A DNA stretch of 64,000 bases from Haladaptatus caseinilyticus (GCF_026248685.1 NZ_CP111036.1:1860001-1924000); one strand, 5' to 3'. Shown: positions 54,354-64,000, counted from the first letter of the stretch. Translations and numbers: made by a program. Notes: generated from the sequence alone by a model not told the origin.

Positions 54354-55880
54354 TCACTCACCTCGCGCTTTCACGTATCGATGAATCCCCGGAACCTCCG
54401 TTCCGATCGCTCCCTCGATGAACTCCACGAACGCCCCGTCTTCGGGTTGCAGACATCCCGTGAGGGCGACTGCGACCAATCCCAGAACTCCCGACAGCAC
54501 GAGGAACACGGGAAGCGTTATGGCGGTCAGTGTCAACCAGTTTGAGGCGAGAATCCCGATCGGAAACAACACGACGGGTAGCACGAGATAGGTTCGCGCG
54601 GTGTACGTCGAAAGCGGGTTGATACCGGATTTCCACTGGAGTACGACGTTGAACGCGACGTTGCGAAGAACGTACGCACCGGAGGATGCGACCGCGGCGC
54701 CGACGAATCCGTGCCGCGGAATCAAGAATACGTTCAGGGCGAAGTTGAGCGCGAGCGTCAGCACGTCCACCCGGAGGATGGATTTCGTGTATCCAAGCGC
54801 GGCGAGCGTCGTCCGGTTTCGCCCGGCGGCCGCGCTCGTGAAGAAGCCGACGGAGAGGATGGCGAGCGCGATACCTCCGCCAACGTACTGCTGGCCGAAG
54901 AAGATCGAGAGCACGTCCTCCGGAAACACGGTGAACACCAGAAACGCGGGAAACGTGAACACGTATATCCACTTCGTCGTGATGCGGTAGATGTCGGTTA
55001 TTTCCTCGTGTTCGCCATCGGCGTCGAGTCGTGAAGTGAGTGGCAGATAGAGATAGCCGAACGAGGAGATGACCATCAGGAGGCTGTTCGCGAGAGGGTA
55101 GGCCGCGTTGTAAACGCCGACTTCGGCGGAGGTTCGCATGTCCGCGAGCATGAGGGTGTCCATCCGGGTGAGGAGGATCGATAACACCATCGTGACGATG
55201 AGGGGTGCCGAATAGGTGAGTAGTTCCCGACCGTGCGTTCGTATCGGCCCGACGAGTCGGACCAGTCGATTCGAGAGGAAATAGACGACGACGAGCGTAC
55301 CGAGCGTCGCGACGAAGTACGCGTAGCCGACCGAGAGCAAGTCGAATCCAGTTCCGAGTAAGCCGATCAACAATACGATGCGCAGACACGGATGGAGAAA
55401 GTCCTTGGTGTACAGTTTATAGCGCGTATTTTCCATCCCACGAAGTGCGCTGACGCCAACCGTCAGACCGACGCTGGCGGGGATCGTGATGATGAACAGC
55501 GGAACCAGTTCGCTGGATGTCTCCGTCTCGAACAAAACGCCGGTTATCCGGTCGATATTCAGCAGCAAAACCGCGGAAACGATGAGGCTCACCGCAAGCG
55601 AGACGGTCAACCCGAGTATCCAAACGCCGCGGACATCCCGTTCGTCCTCGAACCGGGAAACGAATCGTGGGATGCCATCGTTCAGGCCGACAAGCGATAT
55701 CGTGGTTCCCACCGTCATGATGGCGAAGGCGATAGTTACCTCGCCGTAGAGTTCCGGTGAAAACCGCTGGGCGATTACCATTCGTTCGACTAATCGGCCG
55801 ATGGATGCGACAGCGACGCCGAGGACGATGAGCACTGAACTCGACAAGAGGTCCGAAAGGTGAGTATTATTTTCTGCCAT
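54354..55880 (-). CDS. Polysaccharide/oligosaccharide flippase (Wzx/MATE-like)
   Basis: 508 aa, about 14 membrane helices. The AQRFSPELYGEVTIAFAIMTVGTTISLVGL region is the N-terminal Polysacc_synt pattern, and GIPRFVSRFEDERDVRG is a typical loop. It carries lipid-linked glycans across the membrane. Located near a GT4 glycosyltransferase and an exported beta-helix protein, so a surface-glycan role is likely. Confidence 0.88.
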   Translation of the reverse strand: MAENNTHLSDLLSSSVLIVLGVAVASIGRLVERMVIAQRFSPELYGEVTIAFAIMTVGTTISLVGLNDGIPRFVSRFEDERDVRGVWILGLTVSLAVSLIVSAVLLLNIDRITGVLFETETSSELVPLFIITIPASVGLTVGVSALRGMENTRYKLYTKDFLHPCLRIVLLIGLLGTGFDLLSVGYAYFVATLGTLVVVYFLSNRLVRLVGPIRTHGRELLTYSAPLIVTMVLSILLTRMDTLMLADMRTSAEVGVYNAAYPLANSLLMVISSFGYLYLPLTSRLDADGEHEEITDIYRITTKWIYVFTFPAFLVFTVFPEDVLSIFFGQQYVGGGIALAILSVGFFTSAAAGRNRTTLAALGYTKSILRVDVLTLALNFALNVFLIPRHGFVGAAVASSGAYVLRNVAFNVVLQWKSGINPLSTYTARTYLVLPVVLFPIGILASNWLTLTAITLPVFLVLSGVLGLVAVALTGCLQPEDGAFVEFIEGAIGTEVPGIHRYVKARGE

Positions 55881-56202
55881 ATGATCTGAGGTGGCCAGGC
55901 AGGGGTGGCGAAACGGGGTGTTCGTTCCATGACGACGGATGCCACCGTCGTCGATTCGTTCTCGTGTTCACGATAGGGAAATCAAGGAGGCAAGCCGGCT
56001 TTGTTATGGCTCGCATACGATGGCGTAACCACGCCCAACGAGTTCGATTTCCTACTATTTCGATGGAACCATCGGTTCGAAGAACTCCGTCGATGGATAC
56101 ATCGATCGTCGGTGCGGTGGTTCACACAATCGTCTTACCGATTTGAGAGAACCGAGTGCGTACCGCAAGAATATTAATATCCGAATTTGCATTGAAGACT
56201 GC
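55881..56202. other. Divergent promoter region between flippase and beta-helix protein
   Basis: About 320 bases. ATATTAATAT at 56171-56180 is a TATA box for the plus gene at 56203. The minus strand must hold the flippase promoter. No gene or strong repeat seen. Confidence 0.5.
56171..56180 (+). promoter_or_regulatory. TATA box of beta-helix protein gene
   Basis: ATATTAATAT, 23-32 bases before the ATG at 56203, implies a leaderless transcript and decides that start against an in-frame ATG at 56143. Confidence 0.6.
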
Positions 56203-57486
56203 ATGGCACGCGACAGCAGCAAAACGAAACACGATAGACGAATCTGCGGCAGTCTCGTTGACCGTCGCTCGTATCTGAAACTGACGGGTTCGACCGCACT
56301 CGCGGTTGCAGGTGTCGGAACCTTCGGTGGCGGCGCGGCCGCGGCGGAGTACGAAACGATCACGATCCCTGCGAACACGCAAAAGCAGTTCCAGGTCGGA
56401 AGCGGCGAGACGTTCGAGAACACGCTCATCGACATCAGCGCGACGGGGGCGGACGCTCGAATCGTCGCGAGCGGGTCCGACTGGACGATTCGTAACGTCG
56501 GGTTCACGGGAGCAGCGGACATGAGCGGCCCCCACTCGCCGGGCAAAAACCTCGGCGGTTATCCGAATCTCATCGCCGCCTCGGGTACCGGTACCATCGA
56601 ACACGTGTATCTCGGTGATGGCGTCTCGGGCGACATGGTTCGAAAGGGCGCAATCGGTGTTTCAAGTTCCCACGACGGACACATCAACCTGAACGAAGTG
56701 ACGATGAACGGCTGGACAGGAAACGCGATTTATGCGGGTGGCGCGGCAAAATCCAGCGGTGGGGGCGGGACCCTCGCTTTCGACCGCTGTCTCCTCAAGA
56801 ACAACAACATCAGCCACCTTCGTATCGCCACCGACGGTACGACCGTCAAAAATACGGTTATCTACAACACCGAAGACGTACCGCTCCACCCGATTAACGG
56901 CGGCGTCGTCAACTCCCGTGGCGTCTACGATGGCTACGGAACGTCGGGCAACGTCATCGAGTTCGAGAACTGTCACATCGACTGCACCGACGCCAACACG
57001 AACGGCGGGGCCTCCGCGCTGGCCGCCACGAAGACGACGTTCCGCGTCAAAGATTCGCAGGTCAAAGGCCAACTCATCGGCAACGTCGAGACGACGAACG
57101 TCGGCGAGAACCCATCGCACGAACCACCAAAGGGTGCACCCACGACGGCCGAGCAGGCCGCGAGCGGGTCGGGAGCGTCCGGTGGAAATTCCGAGAACGG
57201 CGGAAGTTCAGCGAAGACCGGAACCGACAACTCCGGAAACGGCGATAACTCCGGCTCGAAGAGTGGCGACAACGCGGCTGACTCCGGCAGTTCGGGCGAC
57301 ACGGCTTCGAACTCCTCCGATTCCAACGACACCTCGAAAAAGACACCGCCTGCCGACGCCGAGGTGAACGAACAGCGAGTCTCCGCAGCTCCCGGATCCG
57401 CCGATAGCTACTGTTTCACCTACGAGGGGCGCCGGTACTGCTTTGACTTCAGCAATCTCTCGACGCTTGTGAAGCAGCTCATTTGA
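56203..57486 (+). CDS. Tat-exported right-handed beta-helix protein
   Basis: 427 aa. Tat motif VDRRSYLKLTGSTALAVAGVG, cleavage near GGAAAAEY. Residues 50-290 show repeating short strands with Asn/Gly turns (SDWTIRNVGFTGAADMSG, HINLNEVTMNGWTGNAIYAGG, FENCHIDCTD), typical of pectate-lyase-like beta-helices. Then a Ser/Gly/Asn/Asp-rich linker (about 300-385) and a C-terminal SYCFTYEGRRYCFDFSNLS motif with two Cys. Likely a surface carbohydrate-binding or -cleaving protein; no catalytic site assigned. Precedes the GT4 gene. Confidence 0.75.
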   Translation: MARDSSKTKHDRRICGSLVDRRSYLKLTGSTALAVAGVGTFGGGAAAAEYETITIPANTQKQFQVGSGETFENTLIDISATGADARIVASGSDWTIRNVGFTGAADMSGPHSPGKNLGGYPNLIAASGTGTIEHVYLGDGVSGDMVRKGAIGVSSSHDGHINLNEVTMNGWTGNAIYAGGAAKSSGGGGTLAFDRCLLKNNNISHLRIATDGTTVKNTVIYNTEDVPLHPINGGVVNSRGVYDGYGTSGNVIEFENCHIDCTDANTNGGASALAATKTTFRVKDSQVKGQLIGNVETTNVGENPSHEPPKGAPTTAEQAASGSGASGGNSENGGSSAKTGTDNSGNGDNSGSKSGDNAADSGSSGDTASNSSDSNDTSKKTPPADAEVNEQRVSAAPGSADSYCFTYEGRRYCFDFSNLSTLVKQLI

Positions 57487-57674
57487 GGTTCCTCGGTCAC
57501 TGCGGTCCCGATCGATCCGATACGTTCCGTCTTTTGGCCCGCTCAGATCGCGCGTACTCACCGGTAGGTCGAGCGTACGCCCTCGAAACTGCAACTCCAC
57601 TGGTTCATAACAAAATGAAACCGACCCTTCGAGTTCGAGAACGGGCGACGATCAGCCAGTTGCACCGACCGACC

Positions 57675-58883
57675 ATGAAATCTCACCAGGCGAGCGACGA
57701 ACGCACGAAGGCGGCCAGTTTGGGGACCGGAAACGCCGAACAATTGACCATCGGGACGTATTTCAGCAACGCCGGGACACGGGATGCGGGTGGCGTCGTG
57801 ATGTACGTACAGGAACTGGTGGATGCACTGGCGACCCACCAGCCGGCGTATCTGTACACCGATGCCGGGGAGTTGACGCCGAAAATGCGCAGAACGGAGG
57901 CGCACATCGTTCAGTTGGAGGCCGAACACGGCGTGTTGGGGGAGCTCATTGCAAGACTTCCGAACACGGGTTCCGCCGTGTCGTCCGTACTGGACGAAAA
58001 TCTCTCCCCCCTCCTTCGAGGGGTTCGGGATGGGACGATTCACCACATAAACGAAACCGTCGATATCCTCGTGACACACGATTTTCTGGACGACCTCGTT
58101 CTCTCCAATCTCCTCGATATTCCCGTCGTTCGCGTCTTTCATGGCTTCGAACGAGCAGGCGTCGGAATGCGGGTGCGTGAGCGACTTTCGACGGGCTACT
58201 CGGTGGTGAACTCCGAGCAGACGAAACGGGAGTTCGTCGACCACCTGGAGTACGAACCCGACGGCATCGTGTACCCCGGTGTCGATATCGACCGGTTTCG
58301 CCCCGACGTGACCCCGGCGTTCGACCGCGACGAGTGGACGATCCTGTACGTCGGTCGGTTCGTCGAGTCGAAGGGGCTCTTCGACCTCGTGGATGCGGTT
58401 GCCGAACTACCGGACGACGTTCACCTCCACCTCGTCGGCCGGGGAGATATCGACACCCTGAAACGGCGAATCGAAGCCCGCGGGATCGAATCGAGGACCA
58501 TCATCGAGGGAACGGTGCCACACGACGAACTGCCGGGATACTATGCTTCTGCGGACGTATTCTGCCTTCCCTCGTGGTACGAGAGCTTCGGAATGGTAAA
58601 CGTGGAAGCGATGGCCTGCGGTACTCCGGTCGTGACGACGGCGTTGGACGGCGTTACGGAGTACGCCGTCGATTGCGAGACGGCGATGCTCGTGCCGCCG
58701 AGCGCGCCGGGCGAACTCGCAGACGCGGTCGCATCCCTTCGCTCGTCACCTGGGCTGAGGGAACGACTCGAAAGGAACGGCCGGGAGACGGCGAAGCAGT
58801 ACTCGTGGGAAAGGGCCTCGGAACGGCTCGTGGAGACGTGTCGCGAAATCGTCGCGGACGCCGATTCCTCACTTCAGCGATGA
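57675..58883 (+). CDS. Glycosyltransferase family 4-type (GT-B fold)
   Basis: 402 aa from ATG 57675; ATG 57615 is an alternative with 20 more residues. N-terminal TIGTYFSNAGTRDAGGVVMYVQELV acceptor-side domain. The C-terminal GT4 domain has ILYVGRFVESKGLFDLVDAVAEL and the EX7E-type motif SWYESFGMVNVEAMACGTPVV with the catalytic Glu pair. Transfers a sugar from a nucleotide-sugar to a surface glycan or lipid. Its stop overlaps the convergent ModE-like gene by 15 bases. Confidence 0.88.
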   Translation: MKSHQASDERTKAASLGTGNAEQLTIGTYFSNAGTRDAGGVVMYVQELVDALATHQPAYLYTDAGELTPKMRRTEAHIVQLEAEHGVLGELIARLPNTGSAVSSVLDENLSPLLRGVRDGTIHHINETVDILVTHDFLDDLVLSNLLDIPVVRVFHGFERAGVGMRVRERLSTGYSVVNSEQTKREFVDHLEYEPDGIVYPGVDIDRFRPDVTPAFDRDEWTILYVGRFVESKGLFDLVDAVAELPDDVHLHLVGRGDIDTLKRRIEARGIESRTIIEGTVPHDELPGYYASADVFCLPSWYESFGMVNVEAMACGTPVVTTALDGVTEYAVDCETAMLVPPSAPGELADAVASLRSSPGLRERLERNGRETAKQYSWERASERLVETCREIVADADSSLQR

Positions 58884-59576
58884 ACGCGGCACCGCCCGTG
58901 TCGCAGTCGCCTTGAACGAAACGACGACTTCCGTGCCGGGTTCCAACCCCAGCCGTTCGACGCTCGTCGTCGTAACCAGTGCGAGAAAAGGCGATGAATC
59001 ATCGGTACCGACCGTGACGCGAGCGATTCGCTCGCCACGCTCTATGTCCCGAACCGTGCCCTCGAACTGGTTTCGCGCACTTGTCTCATCGCCCCGTGGG
59101 GCCGATTTCGGACTGTACAGCGTTATCACGTCCGAGCGAACGAACACCTCCACGTTTTCGATGCCCGGAGGAACCAGCGCCCGGACGATTCCTGTGTCGG
59201 TTTCCACGAGTCCGAACTCGCCATCTCGTTCGAGGACGGTTCCATCGAGTACCGTTTCGTCCACCTCGGTCAGGCCGGACGACTCTGCGGTGAGTCGGCG
59301 AAACTGCTGAAGGAGTTCCCACGCACACTCGGTCACGGTGCTCCCGCCGCCGCTCGACCCGCCACGTTCCCGACATACCAGCTCCCCGAATTCGGCTTCC
59401 AGTTCCACGATCCTCCGCTGTGCGTGTGCGTATGATCGCCCGAGGGAGCTCGCGGCCGCGTTCAGTGACCCCTCTTCGTCGATCGCGTGGAGCAGTTGTG
59501 CGTCCCTCGCGTCGAAGGCGACCCCGCCGGCGACGAGTTGTGCATCGAACGTGGGCCGGGGTGTGTCGTCCGTCAT
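58869..59576 (-). CDS. ModE-like regulator with TOBE domain
   Basis: 235 aa. N-terminal winged helix (DARDAQLLHAIDEEGSLNAAASSLGRSYAHAQRRIVELEAEFG) as in ModE/LysR-type N-domains, then a middle region (SGLTEVDETVLDGTVL) and a C-terminal TOBE/Mop domain (NQFEGTVRDIERGERIARVTVG) that binds molybdate or tungstate. Downstream of and in line with the TupABC importer, probably regulating it by oxyanion binding. 22 bases separate it from tupC. Confidence 0.85.
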   Translation of the reverse strand: MTDDTPRPTFDAQLVAGGVAFDARDAQLLHAIDEEGSLNAAASSLGRSYAHAQRRIVELEAEFGELVCRERGGSSGGGSTVTECAWELLQQFRRLTAESSGLTEVDETVLDGTVLERDGEFGLVETDTGIVRALVPPGIENVEVFVRSDVITLYSPKSAPRGDETSARNQFEGTVRDIERGERIARVTVGTDDSSPFLALVTTTSVERLGLEPGTEVVVSFKATATRAVPRSSLK

Positions 59577-59598
59577 CGTCGTCTTCCCGTTTCGCCCC

Positions 59599-60378
59599 TC
59601 AGTACATCAGTTCTCCGGCGACGAACTTCCGCGTTCGATCGTCGTCGGGCGTTTCGAACACCTGTTCGGGTGGGCCGGTTTCGATTATCGCGCCGTCGAG
59701 CAGCACGCCGACCCGGTCGGAAATTCGCTCCGCTTGATGCATGTCGTGAGTCGCCACGACGACACCCAGTCCTTGTTCCTTCGCGTCGGCAACTGCATCC
59801 TCTATTTCGGCCGTGTTCCGCGGGTCGAGGTTCGAGGACGGTTCGTCCAGCAGTAGAATATCGGGGTCGGTTGCGAGTGCCCGCGCGAACGCGACGCGCT
59901 GTGCTTCGCCCCCCGATAGCGACAGTGCGTTCTGGTTTCGCTTGTCGGCCAACCCAACGGTTTCGAGCGCAGCGTTCACGTCCGAGTCAGTTTCCGATGT
60001 CGCCGTTTCGCGGCCGAGGATCCGCTCGATCGTCGTGTGAATCCGCTCCGACCACGACCGCCGGATTCGGCGGCCGTAGGTCACGTTTCGTTCTACGGGC
60101 GCGTTGAACAGCGACGGCTCCTGAAACACCATACTGACCCGTCGTCGGACTTCCAACCGGTCGTCCTCCGACAGTCGCCACATGTCCCGATCCTGCCAGC
60201 GTACCGTGCCGGAATTCGGCGGGTGAAACATGGCGAGGAGACGCAGGAGCGTCGTCTTTCCCGTTCCCGATGGGCCGACGATCGTGACGACTTCGCCAGG
60301 TTCGACCGAGAGCGAAACGTCGCCGAGAACCTCGTCCCCGTCGAACCCGTGTGAGACGTTCGTTGCGGAGAGCGTCAT
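59599..60378 (-). CDS. tupC: Tungstate-type ABC importer, ATP-binding protein
   Basis: 259 aa. Walker [15 protein letters not shown]-loop FQEPSLFNA, signature [15 protein letters not shown], Walker [17 protein letters not shown]-loop [11 protein letters not shown]. The short ATPase without a TOBE tail fits TupC/WtpC or the related phosphate type; genomic partners support tungstate. ATGA overlap with the permease. Confidence 0.87.
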   Translation of the reverse strand: MTLSATNVSHGFDGDEVLGDVSLSVEPGEVVTIVGPSGTGKTTLLRLLAMFHPPNSGTVRWQDRDMWRLSEDDRLEVRRRVSMVFQEPSLFNAPVERNVTYGRRIRRSWSERIHTTIERILGRETATSETDSDVNAALETVGLADKRNQNALSLSGGEAQRVAFARALATDPDILLLDEPSSNLDPRNTAEIEDAVADAKEQGLGVVVATHDMHQAERISDRVGVLLDGAIIETGPPEQVFETPDDDRTRKFVAGELMY

Positions 60379-61079
60379 TGCTGAACGTCACCTCTCCCTC
60401 TGCTTCGACTGCGAACCCACGACCCGAGGACGTTCACGCAGAGAACGAGGACGAGCAACAGTGCGCCGAGTACGAGTCCTGTTTCGTATCGCCCTTGTCG
60501 CGCTTCGACCGTGATCGCTGTCGTGAGGGTTCGCGTGTACGACGTGCTATCACTGAAGACGATATTTCCGCCGACGATGAGTATCGAACCGACTTCGCTG
60601 ATCGCACGGCCGAACCCGGCGAGCACTGCGGTGACGATGCCGTATCTCGCTTCCTTGACGACGAGGACGCCGACATCCGTCTCCGTACCACCGAGCGTGA
60701 ACGCCGCGTCACGAACGCCCTGCCCGACCGATTCGATGGCGGAGAGGCTGATGCTCGTGATTACTGGCGTCGCCAGCACGAACTGGGAGGCTATCATCGC
60801 GGTCGGCGTGAAAACGAGGCCCAACTCGCCCAGCGGACCTTGGTTCGAGAGCAGCAGGAGGACGAGCAGGCCGACCACGACGCTCGGAAAGCCCATTCCG
60901 GTGTTGATAATCGCGGTGACGACACGTTTGCCGGGAAAGTCGGCGAAGCCGACGACGACCGCGACTGGCACGCTCACGACCGTGGAGAGCGCTACGGCCG
61001 TCATGCTCACGTATAGCGAGACGGCGGCGATGCTCACGAAATATTGCCAGTCCGCGCCGGGAACGAGTTGGATAAGCAT
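60375..61079 (-). CDS. tupB: Tungstate-type ABC importer, permease
   Basis: 234 aa, five to six membrane helices. The EAA-type loop is in [63 protein letters not shown] is the TupB/WtpB C-terminal region. Translation coupled to tupC. Confidence 0.87.
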   Translation of the reverse strand: MLIQLVPGADWQYFVSIAAVSLYVSMTAVALSTVVSVPVAVVVGFADFPGKRVVTAIINTGMGFPSVVVGLLVLLLLSNQGPLGELGLVFTPTAMIASQFVLATPVITSISLSAIESVGQGVRDAAFTLGGTETDVGVLVVKEARYGIVTAVLAGFGRAISEVGSILIVGGNIVFSDSTSYTRTLTTAITVEARQGRYETGLVLGALLLVLVLCVNVLGSWVRSRSRGRGDVQQ

Positions 61080-61122
61080 GGTCGGGATGATGAACGTGGA
61101 CCGACGTCACTGCCGACCGGAG

Positions 61123-62127
61123 TCAGTAGTCCGCGGGGACTTCCCGCTCGACCCACGAGAGGTACTGTTTGTCCTCACGCGAGAGGGACTTGGCTTGCTT
61201 CGCCGAGTACCCCTGTGGGACATACTGCTCGAACTCCGGTTTTTTCGACAGCGCGTTCGGGAAGAACAGTTGTGACCCGTTTGCGGTGTAGTTGTCGATG
61301 AGTTTCTGTCCCTTCGGACTGGTCAGGAACCCCGCGTACGCCATCGCGGCCTGATAGTTGACGTTGTCGTGTTTCGCGGGGTTGACCGGAATGACGCCGT
61401 ACGGGTTTTTCAGAACGACTGGACCGCCTTTGAGTGGTCCCTGCACGAGAATGGTAAGATCGATTTCGTTTTTCATCGAGAGGTACGTTCCACGGTCGGC
61501 AATCGTATAGGCGTTGGACTGGTTCGCCTGCGTGAGCGTATCGCCCATACCCTTCCCGACCTTCCGATACCACTTGCCGCTCGGTTTTACACCGGCCTGC
61601 TCCCAGATGGCGAGTTCCTTCTTGTTCGTCCCCGAATCGTCGCCGCGGGAGAGGAACGTCGCCCTCCGCTGTGCGATGGTGGAAAACGCCTTCGTCGCGC
61701 TCGACATGCCTTTGATGCCCGCAGGGTCATTCTTCGGGCCGACGATGACGAAGTCGTTGAACATCACGTCTCGGCGGTTGACGCCGTGGCCTTGCTTGAG
61801 GAACTCGTCTTCGGCACTGCGTGCGTGAACGAGAATCACGTCGGCATCCCCGTCCTTCGCGGTTCGGATGCTCGCGCCGGTTCCCTTCGATATCGTCTTG
61901 ACAGTGAGGCCGAACTCGTCTTCGAACTCCGGATTGAGTTCGTCCAACAGGCCGGTGTCGTACGTGCTCGTCGTCGTCGCGAGGATGAGTTCGCCGTCAC
62001 CGATTGCTCCCTTTCCGGATGACCGTTTGCCTTCGCTCTGTGCACCGAACGACCCAGTACAACCGGCGAGTCCGGCGAGGGCACCGACACCCATCGCCTG
62101 AACGAATCGCCGCCGTTGTATCGTCAT
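61123..62127 (-). CDS. tupA: Tungstate-type ABC importer, substrate-binding lipoprotein
   Basis: 334 aa from ATG 62127 (MTIQRRRFVQAMGVGALAGLAGC); Tat lipobox Cys22 after RRRFVQAMG. An earlier ATG at 62154 is possible. The TupA signatures are LATTTSTYDTGLLDELNPEFE, DADVILVHARSAEDEFLKQGHGVNRRDVMFNDFVIVGP and FLSRGDDSGTNKKELAIWEQ. The protein captures tungstate for tungsto-enzymes. First gene of the tupABC-modE-like operon. Confidence 0.9.
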   Translation of the reverse strand: MTIQRRRFVQAMGVGALAGLAGCTGSFGAQSEGKRSSGKGAIGDGELILATTTSTYDTGLLDELNPEFEDEFGLTVKTISKGTGASIRTAKDGDADVILVHARSAEDEFLKQGHGVNRRDVMFNDFVIVGPKNDPAGIKGMSSATKAFSTIAQRRATFLSRGDDSGTNKKELAIWEQAGVKPSGKWYRKVGKGMGDTLTQANQSNAYTIADRGTYLSMKNEIDLTILVQGPLKGGPVVLKNPYGVIPVNPAKHDNVNYQAAMAYAGFLTSPKGQKLIDNYTANGSQLFFPNALSKKPEFEQYVPQGYSAKQAKSLSREDKQYLSWVEREVPADY

Positions 62128-62445
62128 AGAAACAACGTTGTGTGAATCTTTCATAAGGATTTCGCCATGGATGCAATCGCTACCGGTTACCGAAACTGAA
62201 ACCCGAATCGAAGGGCTTCGAAGGACAGTGCGTGTTTGGTAGCCGGACGATGTCCTCGAACGGAGTTTCAAATCGCCCTTCCGACGTTCGGGTCGTCGTG
62301 CAGATGCGAGACGTGCCAGTATCGTGCAGTAACCGCGTTCTTCGAGATTCGAGGGACGTGCCGGCCGTTTTCCGCGGATAGATGAATCCTACTTCCTCAC
62401 TAGCGAGGGAGTAGCTACTTGCTTGTTCCAATCGTATGGTATCTT
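62128..62445. other. Divergent region between tupA and SOUL protein gene
   Basis: About 320 bases holding both promoters. A short near-palindrome (acaacgttgt) lies just upstream of tupA at about 62131-62140; it could be part of an operator, but the evidence is thin. No gene seen. Confidence 0.45.
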
Positions 62446-63072
62446 ATGTCACGCTCCGTCGGCAGACCGCTTACACTCGCCGTTGGGACCATCGCCACCC
62501 TCGGACTTGCATGGGTCGGCTGGGGTGCCTACGTCAGGTTGACGACCAAACGGGTTCCTTACACCACCGCGCTGACGCTTGATGGTGTTGAAATCAGACG
62601 GTATCCTGACACGGTGGTTGCACGCACGACTGCCGACACCGAGGGGGAGGCGTTCCGGAAATTGTTCGGGTACATCGAGGGTGACAACCAGGCACGCGAA
62701 GAAATCGCGATGACCGCACCCGTAACTACCGGACCGGAAAAAATCGCTATGACCGCGCCAGTCGCGTCCGAACGGTCCGATGACAGCGTCACGATGGCGT
62801 TTTTCTTGCCGGGCGAGTACACCGCCGAGGGTGCACCGAAACCGAACACCGACGACGTTAGCATCGAACACGTCGGTGCTCGTACGCTCGCGGTTCGTCC
62901 CTTCTCGTGGTACGCGACTCGCGACAGGATCGAAACGAACCAGCGACGACTGTTCGAGGCCCTCGCCGCACATGATTTGACGCCGACGGGTGAACCGTTC
63001 TTGTTGCGCTACGAGGACCCGTACACACCGCCGTTCATGCGGACGAACGAGATTGCAGTCGAACTGAACTGA
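62446..63072 (+). CDS. SOUL family haem-binding protein
   Basis: 208 aa from ATG 62446 (MSRSVGRPLTLAVGTIATLG), with one N-terminal membrane helix or signal anchor. The SOUL domain has VEIRRYPDTVVARTTADTEGE, IAMTAPVTTGPEKIAMTAPVAS (the repeated MTAPV motif) and RPFSWYATRDRIETNQRRLFEAL. Members bind haem or tetrapyrroles; role in haloarchaea unknown. The MTAPV repeat is characteristic. Confidence 0.9.
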   Translation: MSRSVGRPLTLAVGTIATLGLAWVGWGAYVRLTTKRVPYTTALTLDGVEIRRYPDTVVARTTADTEGEAFRKLFGYIEGDNQAREEIAMTAPVTTGPEKIAMTAPVASERSDDSVTMAFFLPGEYTAEGAPKPNTDDVSIEHVGARTLAVRPFSWYATRDRIETNQRRLFEALAAHDLTPTGEPFLLRYEDPYTPPFMRTNEIAVELN

Positions 63073-63254
63073 CACGGAATCGAGGAAGACACCGACGAGG
63101 ACCTCCGACAGTTGGAAACTCGGATGCGCCCTATTCGAAGCACAGTTCGGCGCGTCGTTCGAGGACGTGACCGGTTACGAGACGACGGGCAGGCACGGCC
63201 ACTAAGTTTTCGAACCGATTCCATTTTTAGTGGACTCGTGCGGATAGTTCGGAT

Positions 63255-64000
63255 ATGGAGTACGACTACGACTGTATCGTCGTCGGTGGGGGGCCGGCGG
63301 GACTCCAGTTCGCCAGGGAGATCGTCTCGAACTCCGATCGTTCCGTCGTCGTTCTGGAGCGGAACGACGACCTTCGAGCGAACGACAAATCGACCGGCGG
63401 AACGTTCGAGGAGGTTATCGACCGCTACGATATTCCCGAGGATGTCATCATGGGCGCAAACGACACCATCACTTTCGAAGGGCCCACCGAACGCAGTCGG
63501 CTCGACATTTCGGGATACGTTCTCGATTTTCCACGGTTGCTGGCGTTTTTGGGTGACGATGCGGCAGCGAAGGGTGCTGAGATTCGACTCGGAACGACCG
63601 TCACCAAACCGATACTCGAATCGGGGACGGTTCACGGGGTTCGATATCGGGACTCCGATGGGGAGGGGAAGCTTCGCGGAAAAGTGACCATCGATGCGAC
63701 CGGACCGAACGCCGTCATCACCTCCGACTTGGGCTTTTTTGACACCGAAACCGCTCAGCGAGGGATCGGCCTCGAATACGAAATCGAGGGCGAGTACGAG
63801 ACGGACGACACGATGCTGTTCAATTTCGACCACGAAAACGCCCCCGGGGGATACGCGTGGACGTTTCCGGCCGGGGATGACGTGTTCAAAGCCGGCGTCT
63901 GTTGGGTGGACGAGTACCATGCTCGACACGGAAACGGTACCCCCATTCACGAGGCCGTCGAGCGCTGGGTAAACGACGACCCACGGTGGCACGTCGAGCG
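63255..64000 (+). CDS. Geranylgeranyl reductase-like FAD oxidoreductase (runs off right edge)
   Basis: Open from ATG 63255 to the window end (248 codons). MEYDYDCIVVGGGPAGLQFAREIVS is the FAD-binding GxGxxG start. Later motifs are SGYVLDFPRLLAFLGDDAAAKGAEIRLGT, ATGPNAV and WTFPAGDDVFKAGVCW, the last fitting the GGR family (archaeal lipid saturation or related flavoprotein oxidoreductases) with its conserved P-x-G region. Function of this paralogue is not certain; C-terminal half is missing here. Confidence 0.78.
   Translation, partial: MEYDYDCIVVGGGPAGLQFAREIVSNSDRSVVVLERNDDLRANDKSTGGTFEEVIDRYDIPEDVIMGANDTITFEGPTERSRLDISGYVLDFPRLLAFLGDDAAAKGAEIRLGTTVTKPILESGTVHGVRYRDSDGEGKLRGKVTIDATGPNAVITSDLGFFDTETAQRGIGLEYEIEGEYETDDTMLFNFDHENAPGGYAWTFPAGDDVFKAGVCWVDEYHARHGNGTPIHEAVERWVNDDPRWHVE

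Noticed and set aside
63009-63992. 327-codon minus frame at the right edge
   Set aside because: The plus frame from 63255 encodes a clear FAD-binding oxidoreductase.

Overview
The window is haloarchaeal chromosome. The proteins are acidic, many exported ones carry twin-arginine (Tat) signal peptides or Tat lipoboxes, promoters are archaeal TATA/BRE type with short or no leaders, and several haloarchaea-restricted families occur (DUF7344 winged helices, a DICT sensor, the DUF7261-7289 pilin-like set). I cannot fix the genus from sequence alone. I saw no rRNA, tRNA or CRISPR array.

The main finding is an integrated element of about 5.3 kb (16392-21703), bounded by 13-bp direct repeats, that has split the secretion/pilus ATPase gene at the head of a seven-gene type IV pilus/Tad-like operon on the minus strand. 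The N-terminal 215 codons with their promoter lie at 21689-22336. The C-terminal 518 codons lie at 14836-16392, followed by the F-type membrane protein and five small pilin-like or membrane-anchored proteins down to 10154. The repeat reads in the same frame on both sides, so exact excision would rebuild one 733-codon gene. The element carries a tyrosine recombinase, four overlapping or abutting small genes, an HUH-type Rep protein and a winged-helix regulator. It is visibly AT-richer than its surroundings.

Region by region: 1-580 is the start of an asparagine-synthetase-like gene running off the left edge. 1134-9138 holds a Tat-exported (alpha/alpha)6-type glycosidase, a DsbA-formate/nitrite-channel fusion and a large exported phosphodiester glycosidase/metallophosphoesterase. 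9467-9838 is a small secreted Pro-rich protein. 10154-22336 is the interrupted pilus operon plus element. 22634-25628 holds a universal stress protein, a purine nucleoside permease-like exported protein and an M20 amidohydrolase. 25748-31903 is a plus-strand dipeptide-type ABC importer operon and 37518-43584 a second one of the same gene order on the minus strand. Between them lie a DJ-1/PfpI protein, an MFS transporter, an exported acidic protein, a LysE exporter and two small or unknown genes.

From 44081 on there is a Na+/H+ antiporter fused to TrkA domains, a possible Schlafen-type C-terminal module, an arylsulfotransferase-like propeller, a DICT/DUF7344 regulator pair, a Thr/Pro-repeat surface protein, two convergent FAD amino-acid oxidases, a polysaccharide flippase, an exported beta-helix protein and a GT4 glycosyltransferase. 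These are followed by a tungstate ABC importer with a ModE-like regulator, a SOUL haem protein and the start of a geranylgeranyl-reductase-like flavoprotein at the right edge.
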